Assembly: GCA_964565335.1 (NCBI GenBank)
Contig: CAZMEN010000019.1
Location: forward strand, 1-41,240
Direction: 5' to 3'
DNA length: 41,240 nucleotides
Source of the DNA: Litorimonas sp964565335
GTDB lineage: Bacteria > Pseudomonadota > Alphaproteobacteria > Caulobacterales > Maricaulaceae
Each line of letters begins with the position of its first letter. The first letter of the stretch is position 1. Below the pieces are notes generated by a model. It had not been told where the DNA came from. It made no database searches and saw only the letters and a list, made by a program, of their open reading frames with translations. Shown one piece after another: positions 23,482 through 32,480 of the stretch. The position numbers and the translations under genes are program-made.

Positions 23482-24528
23482 TTATTGTCTGGAATTTTGC
23501 CTAAATACTGTCGGGGTAACGCCCGTAATTGCCTTAAAAGCCCGATTAAATGGCGGAAGGGAATTAAATCCATTTTCCAGTGCGATTGTGAGTATAGGGA
23601 TATGTGTATGTTCAGGATTAGCCAGCACTTCTTTTACGGCATTGACTCGGTATTGATTCAGGAAGCTTCTGAAATTTTGAAACCCCATCTCCTGATTAAT
23701 TAAAGCCCGTAATTGATGCTGCGTTGTTCCGAGGCGTTTGGCCAGTATCGGGATTGTCAAACCCGTTTCTCGCCAAGCCTTCTTCTCCAGCATCTCCTGA
23801 TTAAGCTTTTCTTTTAATATTACGAAACGGGATGCACCGCCTTCCCCCGAAACATCCTCTTTGTTATTTTGACGGTTTCCGAAGGCGAAGTGATTGGGGC
23901 GCACAGCGAATATCCAAAAATAGGCCGCAATCAAGGGCGGAAATATCGCCATTAACTTGAATGTTCCCAACAGCACTTCATCGCCGGGCGGGAGGTAAAA
24001 CTCGGAAATAATCGCGAAGAGTGACAAGACAAGGACGCCAATAACAAACACCCGCCGCAACCGCCTTCGGGGCTCGACCAAATCATCAGCCCACCCCCTT
24101 ATAGCAAAGAACACGATATAGAGGAAAAGGAGGCAGGCATAAATATTCATTAGGCCTGCAAAAGACGACGGCAATAGGCTGTAATATCCATAATGGTCCA
24201 GCCGCATAATCCAAACCGGCACGCACCAAGATATAGCAATGCCCCAGTTCAGCCATCCCATCTTAAAGTTTTCATCCAGTAGGGATTTTGCAAATAACCA
24301 CACAAGAATAGTGTTAGGCACATTGAGCATGGCAAAGATTAAATAGGCCGTATTGCTCATGTTCAAAAGCTCTCTGGAGGTAGAGAGCAGTAACGCCGCC
24401 AAACTTAAAGAGAGCAAAATCAGCAAACGACCGGGCCAAGTTTTACGCTGCAATACAAGCATAAGCAGGGCCAACATCACGAGCAAGCCGAAGGCCGAAA
24501 ACTTAATGACGAGCTCAAGGGTCGACAT
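23482..24528 (-). CDS. Membrane-anchored AraC family transcription regulator
   Basis: The 348-residue product has seven to eight hydrophobic segments over the first 215 residues (for example AFGLLVMLALLMLVLQ and LLILLSLSLAALLL). A C-terminal AraC-type DNA-binding domain covers about 245-345, with two helix-turn-helix units: LTIPILAKRLGTTQHQLRALI and then IALENGFNSLPPFNRAFKAI with GVTPTVFRQ. The membrane part resembles seven-helix sensor regions seen in a group of AraC regulators, which sense signals at the membrane. The ligand is unknown. It is likely to regulate the neighbouring metallo-hydrolase or itself. Confidence 0.88.
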   Translation of the reverse strand: MSTLELVIKFSAFGLLVMLALLMLVLQRKTWPGRLLILLSLSLAALLLSTSRELLNMSNTAYLIFAMLNVPNTILVWLFAKSLLDENFKMGWLNWGIAISWCVPVWIMRLDHYGYYSLLPSSFAGLMNIYACLLFLYIVFFAIRGWADDLVEPRRRLRRVFVIGVLVLSLFAIISEFYLPPGDEVLLGTFKLMAIFPPLIAAYFWIFAVRPNHFAFGNRQNNKEDVSGEGGASRFVILKEKLNQEMLEKKAWRETGLTIPILAKRLGTTQHQLRALINQEMGFQNFRSFLNQYRVNAVKEVLANPEHTHIPILTIALENGFNSLPPFNRAFKAITGVTPTVFRQNSRQ

Positions 24529-24896
24529 TAATCGAACCTTATCATTCGGCCGTGATTTGAGCCCATCAATTTATCGTCTCCATTCTCCACGCGTTTAACC
24601 TAGCTCAAGACCTTGAACAGTTCACGCGCAAATATTGAACGCTGACGCCAGCGACACATCCTTGGAAATTCGGGGTGACCGAGGCGACACAAATCTGCGA
24701 CTCATAAGAGTGACTCATTGCCTGAAATCTTGGTGTAAGTTCTTTTCCTATAATGGGCGCCAAATCACATCCCTAAAACACTTTAAGAAAGGTTTTAGGG
24801 AAAAATCTTCAAACATTTTCAGCTTTGACTTGACCGTAAGGCAGACTCTTAAATTTGTACCGCCTTACAGCCTCACTGAATTCTTCATAAAATCAC

Positions 24897-24932
24897 TTGA
24901 CTGTATTATTATATGTAATAATGTAATTACAT
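24897..24932 (+). promoter_or_regulatory. Predicted promoter and operator of the ArsR-type gene
   Basis: TTGACT (24897-24902) and TAATGT (24919-24924) are spaced 16 bases apart. Overlapping them is the near-palindrome ATTATTATATGTAATAAT, and immediately after, ATGTAATTACAT (24921-24932) is a perfect 12-base palindrome that includes the first bases of the gene's ATG. AT-rich inverted repeats over the promoter are typical operators for ArsR-type repressors. Autoregulation is therefore likely. Confidence 0.5.
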
Positions 24933-25290
24933 GATTACTAATTCTGATATGGACGCTGTTTTCCAAGCCTTAGCGCATGCGACCCGCCGACAGATTTTGG
25001 ATCATGTCAGAGCAAAACCCGGATTATCGGTTGGCGAGCTGGCTAGCCATTTCGATGTAAGCCGAATTGCAATTATGAATCATTTAACTGTGCTGGAGAA
25101 AGCGAACCTTATCATCAGTGAAAGGGTAGGACGGACGCGGAAGCTCTACTTGAATGCTGTGCCAATTCAAGAAATTCATGAGCGTTGGACAGATACGTTT
25201 TCGGCGCATTGGGCTAACCGCGTGAGCTTAATTAAACAGGCCGCAGAAGCCGCAACACGACAATCATCATGGAGGAAAGACGATGACTGA
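24931..25290 (+). CDS. ArsR-type winged-helix regulator
   Basis: The 119-residue product is a single winged-helix domain: MDAVFQALAHATRRQILDHV, then GLSVGELASHFDVSRIAIMN as recognition helix region, HLTVLEKANLIISERVGRTR as wing, and a C-terminal helix. There are no metal-binding Cys pairs like those of true arsenic sensors, so this is the metal-free type that pairs with AHSA1 proteins. The gene overlaps the downstream SRPBCC gene by eight bases. ATG 24931 lies within the operator, with no Shine-Dalgarno; a second possible start is ATG 24949. The mRNA may be leaderless. Confidence 0.88.
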   Translation: MITNSDMDAVFQALAHATRRQILDHVRAKPGLSVGELASHFDVSRIAIMNHLTVLEKANLIISERVGRTRKLYLNAVPIQEIHERWTDTFSAHWANRVSLIKQAAEAATRQSSWRKDDD

Positions 25291-25813
25291 ACCAATCTAT
25301 GCAAAGGCTAATATAAACAAAACCTTTATACAGGCCCCTATTGAAACAGTATGGTCAACTTTGATTGCCACGGACAAAGCATTGCCTTTCTTCTTCGGAT
25401 CGATTTGCCAAACGCGGGACGGGCTTAAGCCCGGCGCAAGCTATCGAATGGTTCATCCAAATAAGAAAATTGCTATGGTTGTGGGCGAAGTTTTGGAGTT
25501 TAATCCTCCTCATATTTATGCACACACCTTCCAAATGACCACTATTGACGAACCCCCGTGCAAGGTCACTTACGAGTTAACTGAAAGAGACGGGGGAACA
25601 GAGTTTTGTCTAACGATTGAGAACGCTATTGAAGGCGGGAAACTCATTAAAGAAATGGCATCCGCACAAGGGTTTATTGGTTCAAATTTAAAAACATTGT
25701 GTGAAACTGGAAGGCCAGCTTTCTCGGGGCGAATGGTTGGAGTGCTCTCCCCAATTTTCGGTCTTCTATCGAAAAAGAGTCAGCGAATAGACAAGTGGCC
25801 CCTTAAAAAATAA
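25283..25813 (+). CDS. SRPBCC / AHSA1 domain protein
   Basis: AHSA1-like proteins have a START-type cavity that binds hydrophobic ligands; some act with the Hsp90 system, but the bacterial ones mostly have unknown roles. The 176-residue product shows TFIQAPIETVWSTLIATDKA, typical of the first strand and helix, then GASYRMVHPN, VVGEVLEFNPPHIYAHTFQM and CKVTYELTERDGGTEFCLTI. A C-terminal helix region ends WPLKK. It overlaps the ArsR gene by eight bases. This two-gene arrangement is common in proteobacteria, with the regulator controlling both. Confidence 0.85.
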   Translation: MTEPIYAKANINKTFIQAPIETVWSTLIATDKALPFFFGSICQTRDGLKPGASYRMVHPNKKIAMVVGEVLEFNPPHIYAHTFQMTTIDEPPCKVTYELTERDGGTEFCLTIENAIEGGKLIKEMASAQGFIGSNLKTLCETGRPAFSGRMVGVLSPIFGLLSKKSQRIDKWPLKK

Positions 25814-25828
25814 GGGGGCGTTTATTTT
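25799..25828 (+). terminator. Intrinsic terminator overlapping the SRPBCC stop codon
   Basis: CCCCTTA (25799-25805), loop AAAAA, TAAGGGG (25811-25817), then T-rich sequence. The stop codon TAA begins the second arm. It also lies just after the convergent mannonate dehydratase gene. Confidence 0.7.
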
Positions 25829-25844
25829 AACGATTAAGCCAAAA

Positions 25845-27074
25845 TCAATAGTTCCACATTGTCCCGTCTTCGAGGCGCACGATGGGATGGTATCGGCGGT
25901 CAAAGCTATAGCGCTTTGCTTCATTTTCGTCGAAGTCAACGCCGAGACCCGGGGCATCGCTCACGTAAAATAAGCCGTTCTCTAGATAATGATCCGATGG
26001 GAATAAGGCATCGCATTCTTCGGTTCCGAGAACTAAATATTCCTGAATACCGAAATTCGGCGCCCACGCATTTAAATGCGCCTGCGCGGCCATAGAAATT
26101 GGGGAGTGACTGGGCGCGCCGTGAAAGCCTGTCCTGACATTATGCAAACCCGCTAACTCTACAATGCGCCGTACATGGGTGATACCGCCCGCATAGGTGA
26201 CAGACACCCGAATGAAGTCGAGTAATTCTTCTTCGATCATGGTTTTGCAATCCCATATGGAATTAAAGACTTCGCCAATCGCAATGGGGGCCGTTGTGTG
26301 CTGCCGGATAAGTCTAAGGGCATGTTGATCGTCGGCGGGCGTTGGGTCTTCCATCCAGAACAGATTATATTTTTCGATTTCTCTACCGAATGCTGCCGCC
26401 TCCCGCGGACGTAATCGGTGATGGACATCATGCAAAAGTTTTAAATCAGGGCCGAATTTCTCTCTGACAGTTTCGAAAACTGCGGGCATATATTTGAGGT
26501 ATTTTTCAGAATCCCAAACTTCTTGATCTGGGAGGGTGCCATATTCGGTGATAAAGTCTTTGCCGCTCCCCGCATTTTTACTTTTGCCGCTGGCATATCC
26601 ACCCTCAGGCATATCCGGAATGCCGCACTGTAAGCGCACTGCCTTATAGCCTTGCTCAACATAATAGGCGACGCTGTCGAGCAGGCTTTCCAGAGTTTCC
26701 CCTGTCGCATGAGCATAGGTCAAAGCGCCGTCCCGGCTCTTACCGCCAAAGAGTTGATAGAGCGGCAAACCTGCGATTTTGCCTTTTATGTCCCAGAGCG
26801 CCATATCCACCGCACCGATGGCCGCCATGGCGACGGGGCCGCGCCGGAAATATGCGCCTCGGTAAAAATATTGCCATATGTCTTCGCTCTTACGCGGGTC
26901 CATACCGATAAGACATGGAATCATATATGTTTTTAAAAATTCAGCCGGGAGAGTTTCGCGCGTGTTGAGCGTACCGTCGCCAATACCGTAGATACCTGCA
27001 TCCGTCATAATTTTTAATGTAACGTAGTTTTTCCCCGGGCCCCCGACAAAAACCTCAGCGCTTGTAATCTTCAT
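25845..27074 (-). CDS. manD: D-mannonate dehydratase, enolase superfamily (ManD/RspA type)
   Basis: The enzyme removes water from D-mannonate to give 2-keto-3-deoxygluconate, a step in glucuronate catabolism. The 409-residue product has the enolase-superfamily layout: a capping domain of about 110 residues, then a barrel. Metal ligands are visible at Asp216 (LLHDVHHRL), Glu242 (WMEDPTPAD) and Glu268 (AIGEVFNSIWDC). The likely catalytic His is His218. VTYAGGITHVRRI and GFHGAPSHSPISM are typical of ManD. RspA-type homologues with low activity share these features, so activity is not certain. It is divergent from the Gfo/Idh gene, with 41 bases between their starts. Confidence 0.88.
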   Translation of the reverse strand: MKITSAEVFVGGPGKNYVTLKIMTDAGIYGIGDGTLNTRETLPAEFLKTYMIPCLIGMDPRKSEDIWQYFYRGAYFRRGPVAMAAIGAVDMALWDIKGKIAGLPLYQLFGGKSRDGALTYAHATGETLESLLDSVAYYVEQGYKAVRLQCGIPDMPEGGYASGKSKNAGSGKDFITEYGTLPDQEVWDSEKYLKYMPAVFETVREKFGPDLKLLHDVHHRLRPREAAAFGREIEKYNLFWMEDPTPADDQHALRLIRQHTTAPIAIGEVFNSIWDCKTMIEEELLDFIRVSVTYAGGITHVRRIVELAGLHNVRTGFHGAPSHSPISMAAQAHLNAWAPNFGIQEYLVLGTEECDALFPSDHYLENGLFYVSDAPGLGVDFDENEAKRYSFDRRYHPIVRLEDGTMWNY

Positions 27075-27115
27075 TATTTTTCTCCAATGCTATCCGAATA
27101 AGTCTGAGGGGGAAG

Positions 27116-28255
27116 ATGAGCAAGCCATTAAAAGTACTAGTCCATGGAACGGGCTTTGCAGGGCAAGGTCATGCGGCCGCCTTTCGAAGTGTCGGCGTGG
27201 ATGTTGTAGGAATTATTGGCCGCACGGAAAGTGTGGTTCGCCGCGTCGCGCAGGATATGAATATTCCTTATGCGGGGATGGATTGGCAAAAGGCGTTGGA
27301 GGATTGCCAGCCTGATATTGTTTCTATCGCGACGCCAGGCGGCGCGCATTTCGGCCCCATTAAACAAGCCATCGCCATTGGGTGTCATGTTTTTTGCGAC
27401 AAACCCCTGACGGCAGACGGGGACACGGCCAGTGAGCTGTATCAATTAGCAACCGAAAAGGGCGTCAAAACGGCCTTCGCGGCAAGCTTTAGATATATGC
27501 CCGAAGTCCTACATGCCAAAAGGCTTGTAGCCGAAGGCGTGATTGGCGACCCTTTGGAAGTAGAGTGTATTTCCCACTTTAATTTAGAACGAGATATTCC
27601 TTTCGGGTGGTCACACCGCAAAGAAGACGGGGGCGGCCGCCTCAATAATAATTTCACCCATAAGCTTTCCATTGTGACCTCGGTCATTGGCAACACAATA
27701 CTCAGCGTTATGGGAGACGTCCGCGACGACATGGGTAAAGCCCCCATCGTCAAAGGCGTCCACAATTTCAAGACAAGGCGGGATCACATTCCCGACGATT
27801 TAAACGCCCCATCTTTGGAATGGGGAGAGTCTAACGTAGAGTGGTCTTATAATGTCACAGCCAAGATAGGCAGCCCTTATGCGGAAAACCCTGTCTCTGT
27901 TTTGTTCAAACATGGCGGCCTGCACCCGCGATTCAACGAAGATTACATCGCGTTTTATGGCAGCAAAGGCACCATATATATCAAAGGCCATTATGGCGGC
28001 GGCCCGTTATATTTGTATGGGGCCAGCAAAGAATGGGAAGAGGTGCCACTCCCCCGTGACATTGCAGCGGACATTCCTGACGTGGAGGGTGATACGGAAC
28101 GCAATTGGCGGTATCTTATTCGGGAGTTTGTAAAAGACATAAAAGGCGAGCCTGTCATGCCTTATCAAACTTTCAAAGAAGGCAGCCAATATCAGCAGCT
28201 TATCGACCTTATCCGCCGAAACGAAAATTGGACGGATGTTACGCATTTAAACTAA
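27116..28255 (+). CDS. Gfo/Idh/MocA family NAD(P)-dependent oxidoreductase
   Basis: The 379-residue product has an N-terminal nucleotide-binding fold (KVLVHGTGFAGQGHAAAFRS), the family motif FCDKPLTA with Lys96, and a C-terminal substrate domain (for example ERDIPFGWSHRKEDGGGRLN). The family oxidises sugars or sugar acids. In this context (next to a mannonate dehydratase and before a symporter in the same direction), a uronic acid or aldose derivative is likely. A strong ribosome-binding site AGGGGGAAG precedes ATG 27116. The symporter follows after 38 bases, so these two probably form an operon. Confidence 0.88.
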   Translation: MSKPLKVLVHGTGFAGQGHAAAFRSVGVDVVGIIGRTESVVRRVAQDMNIPYAGMDWQKALEDCQPDIVSIATPGGAHFGPIKQAIAIGCHVFCDKPLTADGDTASELYQLATEKGVKTAFAASFRYMPEVLHAKRLVAEGVIGDPLEVECISHFNLERDIPFGWSHRKEDGGGRLNNNFTHKLSIVTSVIGNTILSVMGDVRDDMGKAPIVKGVHNFKTRRDHIPDDLNAPSLEWGESNVEWSYNVTAKIGSPYAENPVSVLFKHGGLHPRFNEDYIAFYGSKGTIYIKGHYGGGPLYLYGASKEWEEVPLPRDIAADIPDVEGDTERNWRYLIREFVKDIKGEPVMPYQTFKEGSQYQQLIDLIRRNENWTDVTHLN

Positions 28256-28293
28256 GCTTTACCTCTGTCAAACCAACCCTCGAAACTTAACCG

Positions 28294-30057
28294 ATGACAC
28301 AAATAGACATATCGAATATCGAATTTCTGGTGATCATCGGCTATCTGGTTTTGATAGCCGTGGTTGGCATCGTGTTTAAGAAGTTTTCTTCCGATACAGA
28401 TGATTATTTTAAGAGCGGCTCTAAAGGGAGTTGGTGGCTCGTGGGCGCCAGCGCCTTTATGAGCGCCTTTAGTGCCTGGACGTTTACGGGCGCGGCGGGC
28501 GTCGCTTTTGAATCCGGTTTTTCCGTGATGATTATCTTTTTAGGTAATGCTTTTGGCTTCTTCCTGAACTTTTTATTCTTAGGGCCGTGGCTGCGCCAAA
28601 TGCGGGTCACAACCTTTCCCGAAGCAATTTCCAAACGCTTTGGAGAGAAAACCCGCATGTTCTATGCTCTCTATGAAGTGCCCATACGGATATTATACTC
28701 TGCAATGGCTCTCTATGGCTTGGGTATTTTTTGCTCTGCCGTATTTGGTTATAATATATATCTGGTCGTGCTTGTTTGCGGAATTGTTGTTCTTTTCTAT
28801 TCAGCGACAGGCGGACGTTGGGCGGTAATGGCGACTGATTTTTTGCAGGGCCTCATTCTAATTCCGCTCACGATACTCATTGCGTGGCTCTGTATCAGTA
28901 AGCTCGGCGGCATAAATAATATGTTTGCCCAGATAGACGCGCAAGGACTGTCGGAAGAATTCAACATGATAAATTCAAGCGTATTGTTTGGCGGCGCTTA
29001 TACATGGGGCTGGGCCAGCGCTATGGTCACAAAGGGATTTCTGGTCTTCAATTCGATGTATGCTGGCCCTCGATATTTCTCGGTCAAAGACGGACGTGAA
29101 GCCCGCAAAGCGGCTCTTTTCGCGTCCGCATTGTTTCTGATTGGCGGGTTGATTTGGTTCTTACCGCCTATCACCGCACGCCTTTTATTTGCCGAAGACG
29201 TCATGGCGCTCGCCATCAGCAAGCCTGCGGAGGCGGCCTATGCCATTGTCAGTATTAAACTCCTGCCGACGGGACTTATTGGGTTGATTGTGGTCGCTAT
29301 TCTGACGGCCAGTATGAGCACGATGGATACGGGCCTAAACACAAATGTTGCGATTTTAATTAAAGATATCTACCCCAAGGTCGCGCGCCGCCTTAAATGG
29401 GCTCTCAAACCGGAAGCTGAGCTCTTAAAATATGGGCGGCTTTATACTTGGTTCATGGGCGTCTTTATCGTTTTACTGGCTCTGTATATGGCGCAAGCCA
29501 AGGGCAAAGGTATTTTCGAAATCATGCTGGATGTCGGGGCGCTCTTGATGACCCCTATACAGATACCCCTCATGTGGGGGTTGTTTATTAAGCGAACACC
29601 GTCATGGGCGGCGCTCTTATCGATTTCGTGCGCTTTAACCGTTTCGTTATTGGCCTTCATGAACGTGCCCCTATCAACATTTGGGTTTTCACCAGATGCA
29701 ATGTGGACTTTCCAAGCCAAATTTTTTGGCGTCTTTGCGGCGGGGTCGCTAGGCTTCTTACTCTCTATACCCTTCGCGCCTGAAAAAGGCTCGCCGCACC
29801 GCGAAATGGTCGATAAATTTATCAAAACCATGAAGACGCCCATAGATTTTGATGCTGAAGTCGGCGAAGCGAATGATTTGGCACAATTAAAAACCATTGG
29901 TTGGTTCGGTGCGGCCATTGCGGGTTTTATTGCCTTAATGCTCTTTATTCCAAACCCGATAGACGGCCGGTTAGCCATAGCGGTATTGGCGCTCGTCATA
30001 GGGGGAATAAGCGCGCTTATGATAAAAGCAGGCTCAAAATCACATTCAACTGAATGA
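28294..30057 (+). CDS. Sodium:solute symporter (SSS family)
   Basis: A sodium-driven importer in the inner membrane. The 587-residue product has about 14 hydrophobic segments and the family's typical pattern near helix 2-3 (WWLVGASAFMSAFSAWTFTG), GGRWAVMATDFLQGLI, and the later TASMSTMDTGLNTN with Na+-site residues. The loop KYLKPEAEL-like segment and the C-terminal helix pair fit the sugar and sugar-acid branch rather than proline or pantothenate, but the substrate is not proven. Adjacent uronate genes suggest a uronic acid or breakdown product. It follows the Gfo/Idh gene, with 38 bases between. Confidence 0.9.
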   Translation: MTQIDISNIEFLVIIGYLVLIAVVGIVFKKFSSDTDDYFKSGSKGSWWLVGASAFMSAFSAWTFTGAAGVAFESGFSVMIIFLGNAFGFFLNFLFLGPWLRQMRVTTFPEAISKRFGEKTRMFYALYEVPIRILYSAMALYGLGIFCSAVFGYNIYLVVLVCGIVVLFYSATGGRWAVMATDFLQGLILIPLTILIAWLCISKLGGINNMFAQIDAQGLSEEFNMINSSVLFGGAYTWGWASAMVTKGFLVFNSMYAGPRYFSVKDGREARKAALFASALFLIGGLIWFLPPITARLLFAEDVMALAISKPAEAAYAIVSIKLLPTGLIGLIVVAILTASMSTMDTGLNTNVAILIKDIYPKVARRLKWALKPEAELLKYGRLYTWFMGVFIVLLALYMAQAKGKGIFEIMLDVGALLMTPIQIPLMWGLFIKRTPSWAALLSISCALTVSLLAFMNVPLSTFGFSPDAMWTFQAKFFGVFAAGSLGFLLSIPFAPEKGSPHREMVDKFIKTMKTPIDFDAEVGEANDLAQLKTIGWFGAAIAGFIALMLFIPNPIDGRLAIAVLALVIGGISALMIKAGSKSHSTE

Positions 30058-30250
30058 GAGAGCTTTAAGGGCGGCCGCTTATTGACTTCCCCTCCACACC
30101 AATGGTGTTGTAAGCTTTGATTTTGTTATCTTAACATTTCTAGCCATTTCTCATAATCAAGACGGTGACAACAGAGGTTTTGATTGGCATAGGCTTTAGC
30201 AACGCAACATCGTCTCAACCCATACAGACCCATGAAACCTCTTATCCACT

Positions 30251-30868
30251 ATGTCCCTTGATGTTTGGCTCGCCTTAGTCGCCTTATTTTTTGTCGGCGG
30301 ATTGACGCCCGGCCCAGCGGTCATGCTCGTTTTGGCCTCCTCTTTTCGGTACGGATTTAAACCGGCCCTCCTCCCGGCTTTAGGCGTCGCATCTGCCAAT
30401 GTCATGTGGTTGATACTGGCTGCCTCTGGTACGGCCGTTTTGTTCGAGCTTTATCCGAACGCACTTTTAGGTCTTAAAATATTAGGATTGATTGTGCTTT
30501 TGTGGATGGGGCTATCCACGATTTTCGGGCCGCTTCCCAATGTTGACGTTAAAGCCGAAGATGCTCCTCGTCGGTCGCGGCTCTACGGCAAAGGCGTTCT
30601 ACTTCAAATCACCTCGCCCATGCCTGTCGTTTATTTCGGCATGTTATTACCGACATTTTTTGACCCTACGCTATCCCTCGCCCCGCAATTTTTTACCATG
30701 TTGATTACCATCACTATTTTAGAAATGTTCGGGCTATCGCTCTATGCGGCGGGGGCGCAGGGTATAAAACGGATATTACGCGGGCCGCGCGCGGCACGCC
30801 TCTTTAATGGGCTTATCGGCCTTATTATGATTGGCTCTGGGGCGTGGGCCGTTTTTTCAACCACATGA
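30251..30868 (+). CDS. LysE/RhtB family exporter
   Basis: These inner-membrane proteins export amino acids or related compounds. The 205-residue product has five to six membrane helices and the conserved N-terminal segment LTPGPAVMLVLASSFRYGFK, followed by the second helix GVASANVMWLILAASG. GVLLQITSPMPVVYFGMLLP corresponds to the conserved region before helix 4. The length matches the family (about 200). The upstream 193 bases have no gene; they hold an imperfect palindrome ACACCAATGGTGT near 30096. Substrate unknown. Confidence 0.88.
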   Translation: MSLDVWLALVALFFVGGLTPGPAVMLVLASSFRYGFKPALLPALGVASANVMWLILAASGTAVLFELYPNALLGLKILGLIVLLWMGLSTIFGPLPNVDVKAEDAPRRSRLYGKGVLLQITSPMPVVYFGMLLPTFFDPTLSLAPQFFTMLITITILEMFGLSLYAAGAQGIKRILRGPRAARLFNGLIGLIMIGSGAWAVFSTT

Positions 30869-30969
30869 CTGATGAAAATCCAGTGTTTTGAGTAGACTTG
30901 CCTTGCAAGAATTTTCCTAAGCGCTAAGACGCCCGCCAACAGCGCCGTATATAAAAGGTCATACACATT

Positions 30970-31494
30970 ATGGACGTCAGCAAAATTAAAGTCGGTGAAA
31001 ACCCGCCCTTTGATATCAATGTTATTATCGAAGTCCCTCTTGGCGGCGAACCGATTAAATATGAGATGGACAAAAATTCTGGCGCGATGTTTGTGGATCG
31101 CTTCCTTTACACCTCTATGCGTTATCCATGTAATTACGGGTTTATTCCGCACACATTGTCAGATGATGGCGACCCGACAGATGTCTTGGTGGTGGGGCAA
31201 CGTGCCCTTATGCCAGGCTGTGTTGTCCGCGCGCGCCCTGTCGGTGTTTTGATGATGGAAGACGAGGCCGGTATTGACGAAAAAATCGTTGCTGTGCCCC
31301 ATGGGAAACTGACACAATATTATGATAAGATTCAAACCTATACTGACCTGCCGCAGGTTTTACAGGATCGAATTCCGCATTTCTTTGGCCACTATAAAGA
31401 CCTTGAAAAAGATAAATGGGTAAAAATTCTAGGCTGGGAAGATAAAGATAAAGCCGGTGAACTGATTATGTCTGGCATAAAAGCAGCGGGATAG
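30970..31494 (+). CDS. ppa: Inorganic pyrophosphatase (family I)
   Basis: This cytoplasmic enzyme hydrolyses pyrophosphate and so drives biosynthetic reactions. The 174-residue product is the typical length. Family residues appear in order: EVPLGGEPIKYEMDKNSGAM, RFLYTSMRYPCNYGFIPHTL, the metal-binding signature DGDPTDVLV with its three Asp, GVLMMEDEAGIDEKIVAVP, and the C-terminal FFGHYKDLEKDKWVKILGW. A perfect bidirectional terminator follows and separates it from convergent sdhB. Confidence 0.97.
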   Translation: MDVSKIKVGENPPFDINVIIEVPLGGEPIKYEMDKNSGAMFVDRFLYTSMRYPCNYGFIPHTLSDDGDPTDVLVVGQRALMPGCVVRARPVGVLMMEDEAGIDEKIVAVPHGKLTQYYDKIQTYTDLPQVLQDRIPHFFGHYKDLEKDKWVKILGWEDKDKAGELIMSGIKAAG

Positions 31495-31518
31495 ATCTCG
31501 ACTCTCACTATATCGCAT

Positions 31519-31552
31519 AAAAAAAGCCTCTCAAATTTGAGAGGCTTTTTTT
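31519..31552 (+). terminator. Bidirectional intrinsic terminator between ppa and sdhB
   Basis: A perfect palindrome of at least 30 bases (31521-31550), with AAAAAGCCTCTCAAA as the left arm and its exact complement as the right, ending in T residues on both strands. Confidence 0.93.
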
Positions 31553-31574
31553 ATCTTAAAGACAATAAGCGGCA

Positions 31575-32357
31575 CTACGCCCGCTCGACCATCATCCGTT
31601 TAACATCTGCAATCGCTTTCGCCGGGTTCAGGCCTTTGGGGCAGACATTGGCACAGTTCATAATTGTGTGGCACCGATAGAGCTTGAACGGGTCTTCGAG
31701 CATATCGAGGCGCTCATTCTTGGCATCATCGCGGCTGTCCACCAACCAGCGATAGGCTTGCAATAGCGCCGCCGGGCCAAGATACCGATCGCCGTTCCAC
31801 CAATAGGAGGGGCAAGATGTTGAACACGACGCACACAGAATACACTCATAATACCCGTCTAATTTTTCGCGGTCTTCGGGAGACTGCTTAATCTCTTCAG
31901 TCGGCAAAGGTGTGGACGTATGGAGCCACGGCTCAATCGAAGCATATTGCTTATAGAAATTGGACAAGTCCGGCACGAGGTCACGCACGACGGGCAAATG
32001 CGGTAGCGGTGATATGGTGATGGTGTCGCCGCCGCCCACTTCATCAATGCCCTTGGTACACGCCAAAGTATTACGGCCGCCAATATTCATAGCACAAGAC
32101 CCGCAAACACCTTCGCGGCAAGAGCGCCGGAAGGCTAGCGTCGGGTCAATCTCGTTTTTAATTTTAAATAATGCGTCCAGAACCATAGGGCCGCACTCAT
32201 CCAAATCAATTTGGTATGTGTCCCAATAGGGATTGCCGCCATCACTGGGGTCATAACGATATATTTTAAATGTCTTAAGGCGCGTGGCACCGGGCTTGGC
32301 CGTCCACGTCTTGCCTTTACGGACTTTTGAATTTTTCGGTAGGGTCAACTGAACCAT
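31575..32357 (-). CDS. sdhB: Succinate dehydrogenase iron-sulfur subunit
   Basis: SdhB carries electrons from the FAD subunit to ubiquinone in respiratory complex II. The 260-residue product has the three cluster motifs: [2Fe-2S] in RRSCREGVCGSCAMNI with TLAC, [4Fe-4S] in CILCASCSTSCPSYWW, and [3Fe-4S] in CHTIMNCANVCPKGLNP. ATG 32357 (MVQLTLPKNSKV) is preferred over a start at 32504 because it gives the usual length and is preceded by AAGG. It is separated from sdhCDA by about 5.9 kb and so needs its own promoter or a long transcript. Confidence 0.96.
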   Translation of the reverse strand: MVQLTLPKNSKVRKGKTWTAKPGATRLKTFKIYRYDPSDGGNPYWDTYQIDLDECGPMVLDALFKIKNEIDPTLAFRRSCREGVCGSCAMNIGGRNTLACTKGIDEVGGGDTITISPLPHLPVVRDLVPDLSNFYKQYASIEPWLHTSTPLPTEEIKQSPEDREKLDGYYECILCASCSTSCPSYWWNGDRYLGPAALLQAYRWLVDSRDDAKNERLDMLEDPFKLYRCHTIMNCANVCPKGLNPAKAIADVKRMMVERA

Positions 32358-32405
32358 TTGGGACCTTATCACTTGCAATTTGTCGCTCTTATACAACGCT
32401 TCAAT

Positions 32406-32433
32406 CAAAAAACGAAGGAGAAACCCCTTCGTT
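32406..32433 (-). terminator. Intrinsic terminator upstream of sdhB, ending the creD transcript
   Basis: Read on the minus strand, AACGAAGG (32433-32426) pairs with CCTTCGTT (32418-32411) and is followed by a T run. It lies between the creD end and the sdhB start, implying that sdhB has its own promoter downstream of it or is controlled by read-through. Confidence 0.65.
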
Positions 32434-32480
32434 CCAAAGTCATATTGTCGCTTTTTAAATGCTCCATGCCGTTCATAAGC

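Noticed and set aside
24635..24934. 99-residue plus-strand frame before the ArsR gene
   Set aside because: It covers the regulator's promoter and operator and has the composition of non-coding DNA. Apart from the promoter and operator, I see nothing certain in the gap 24529-24930.
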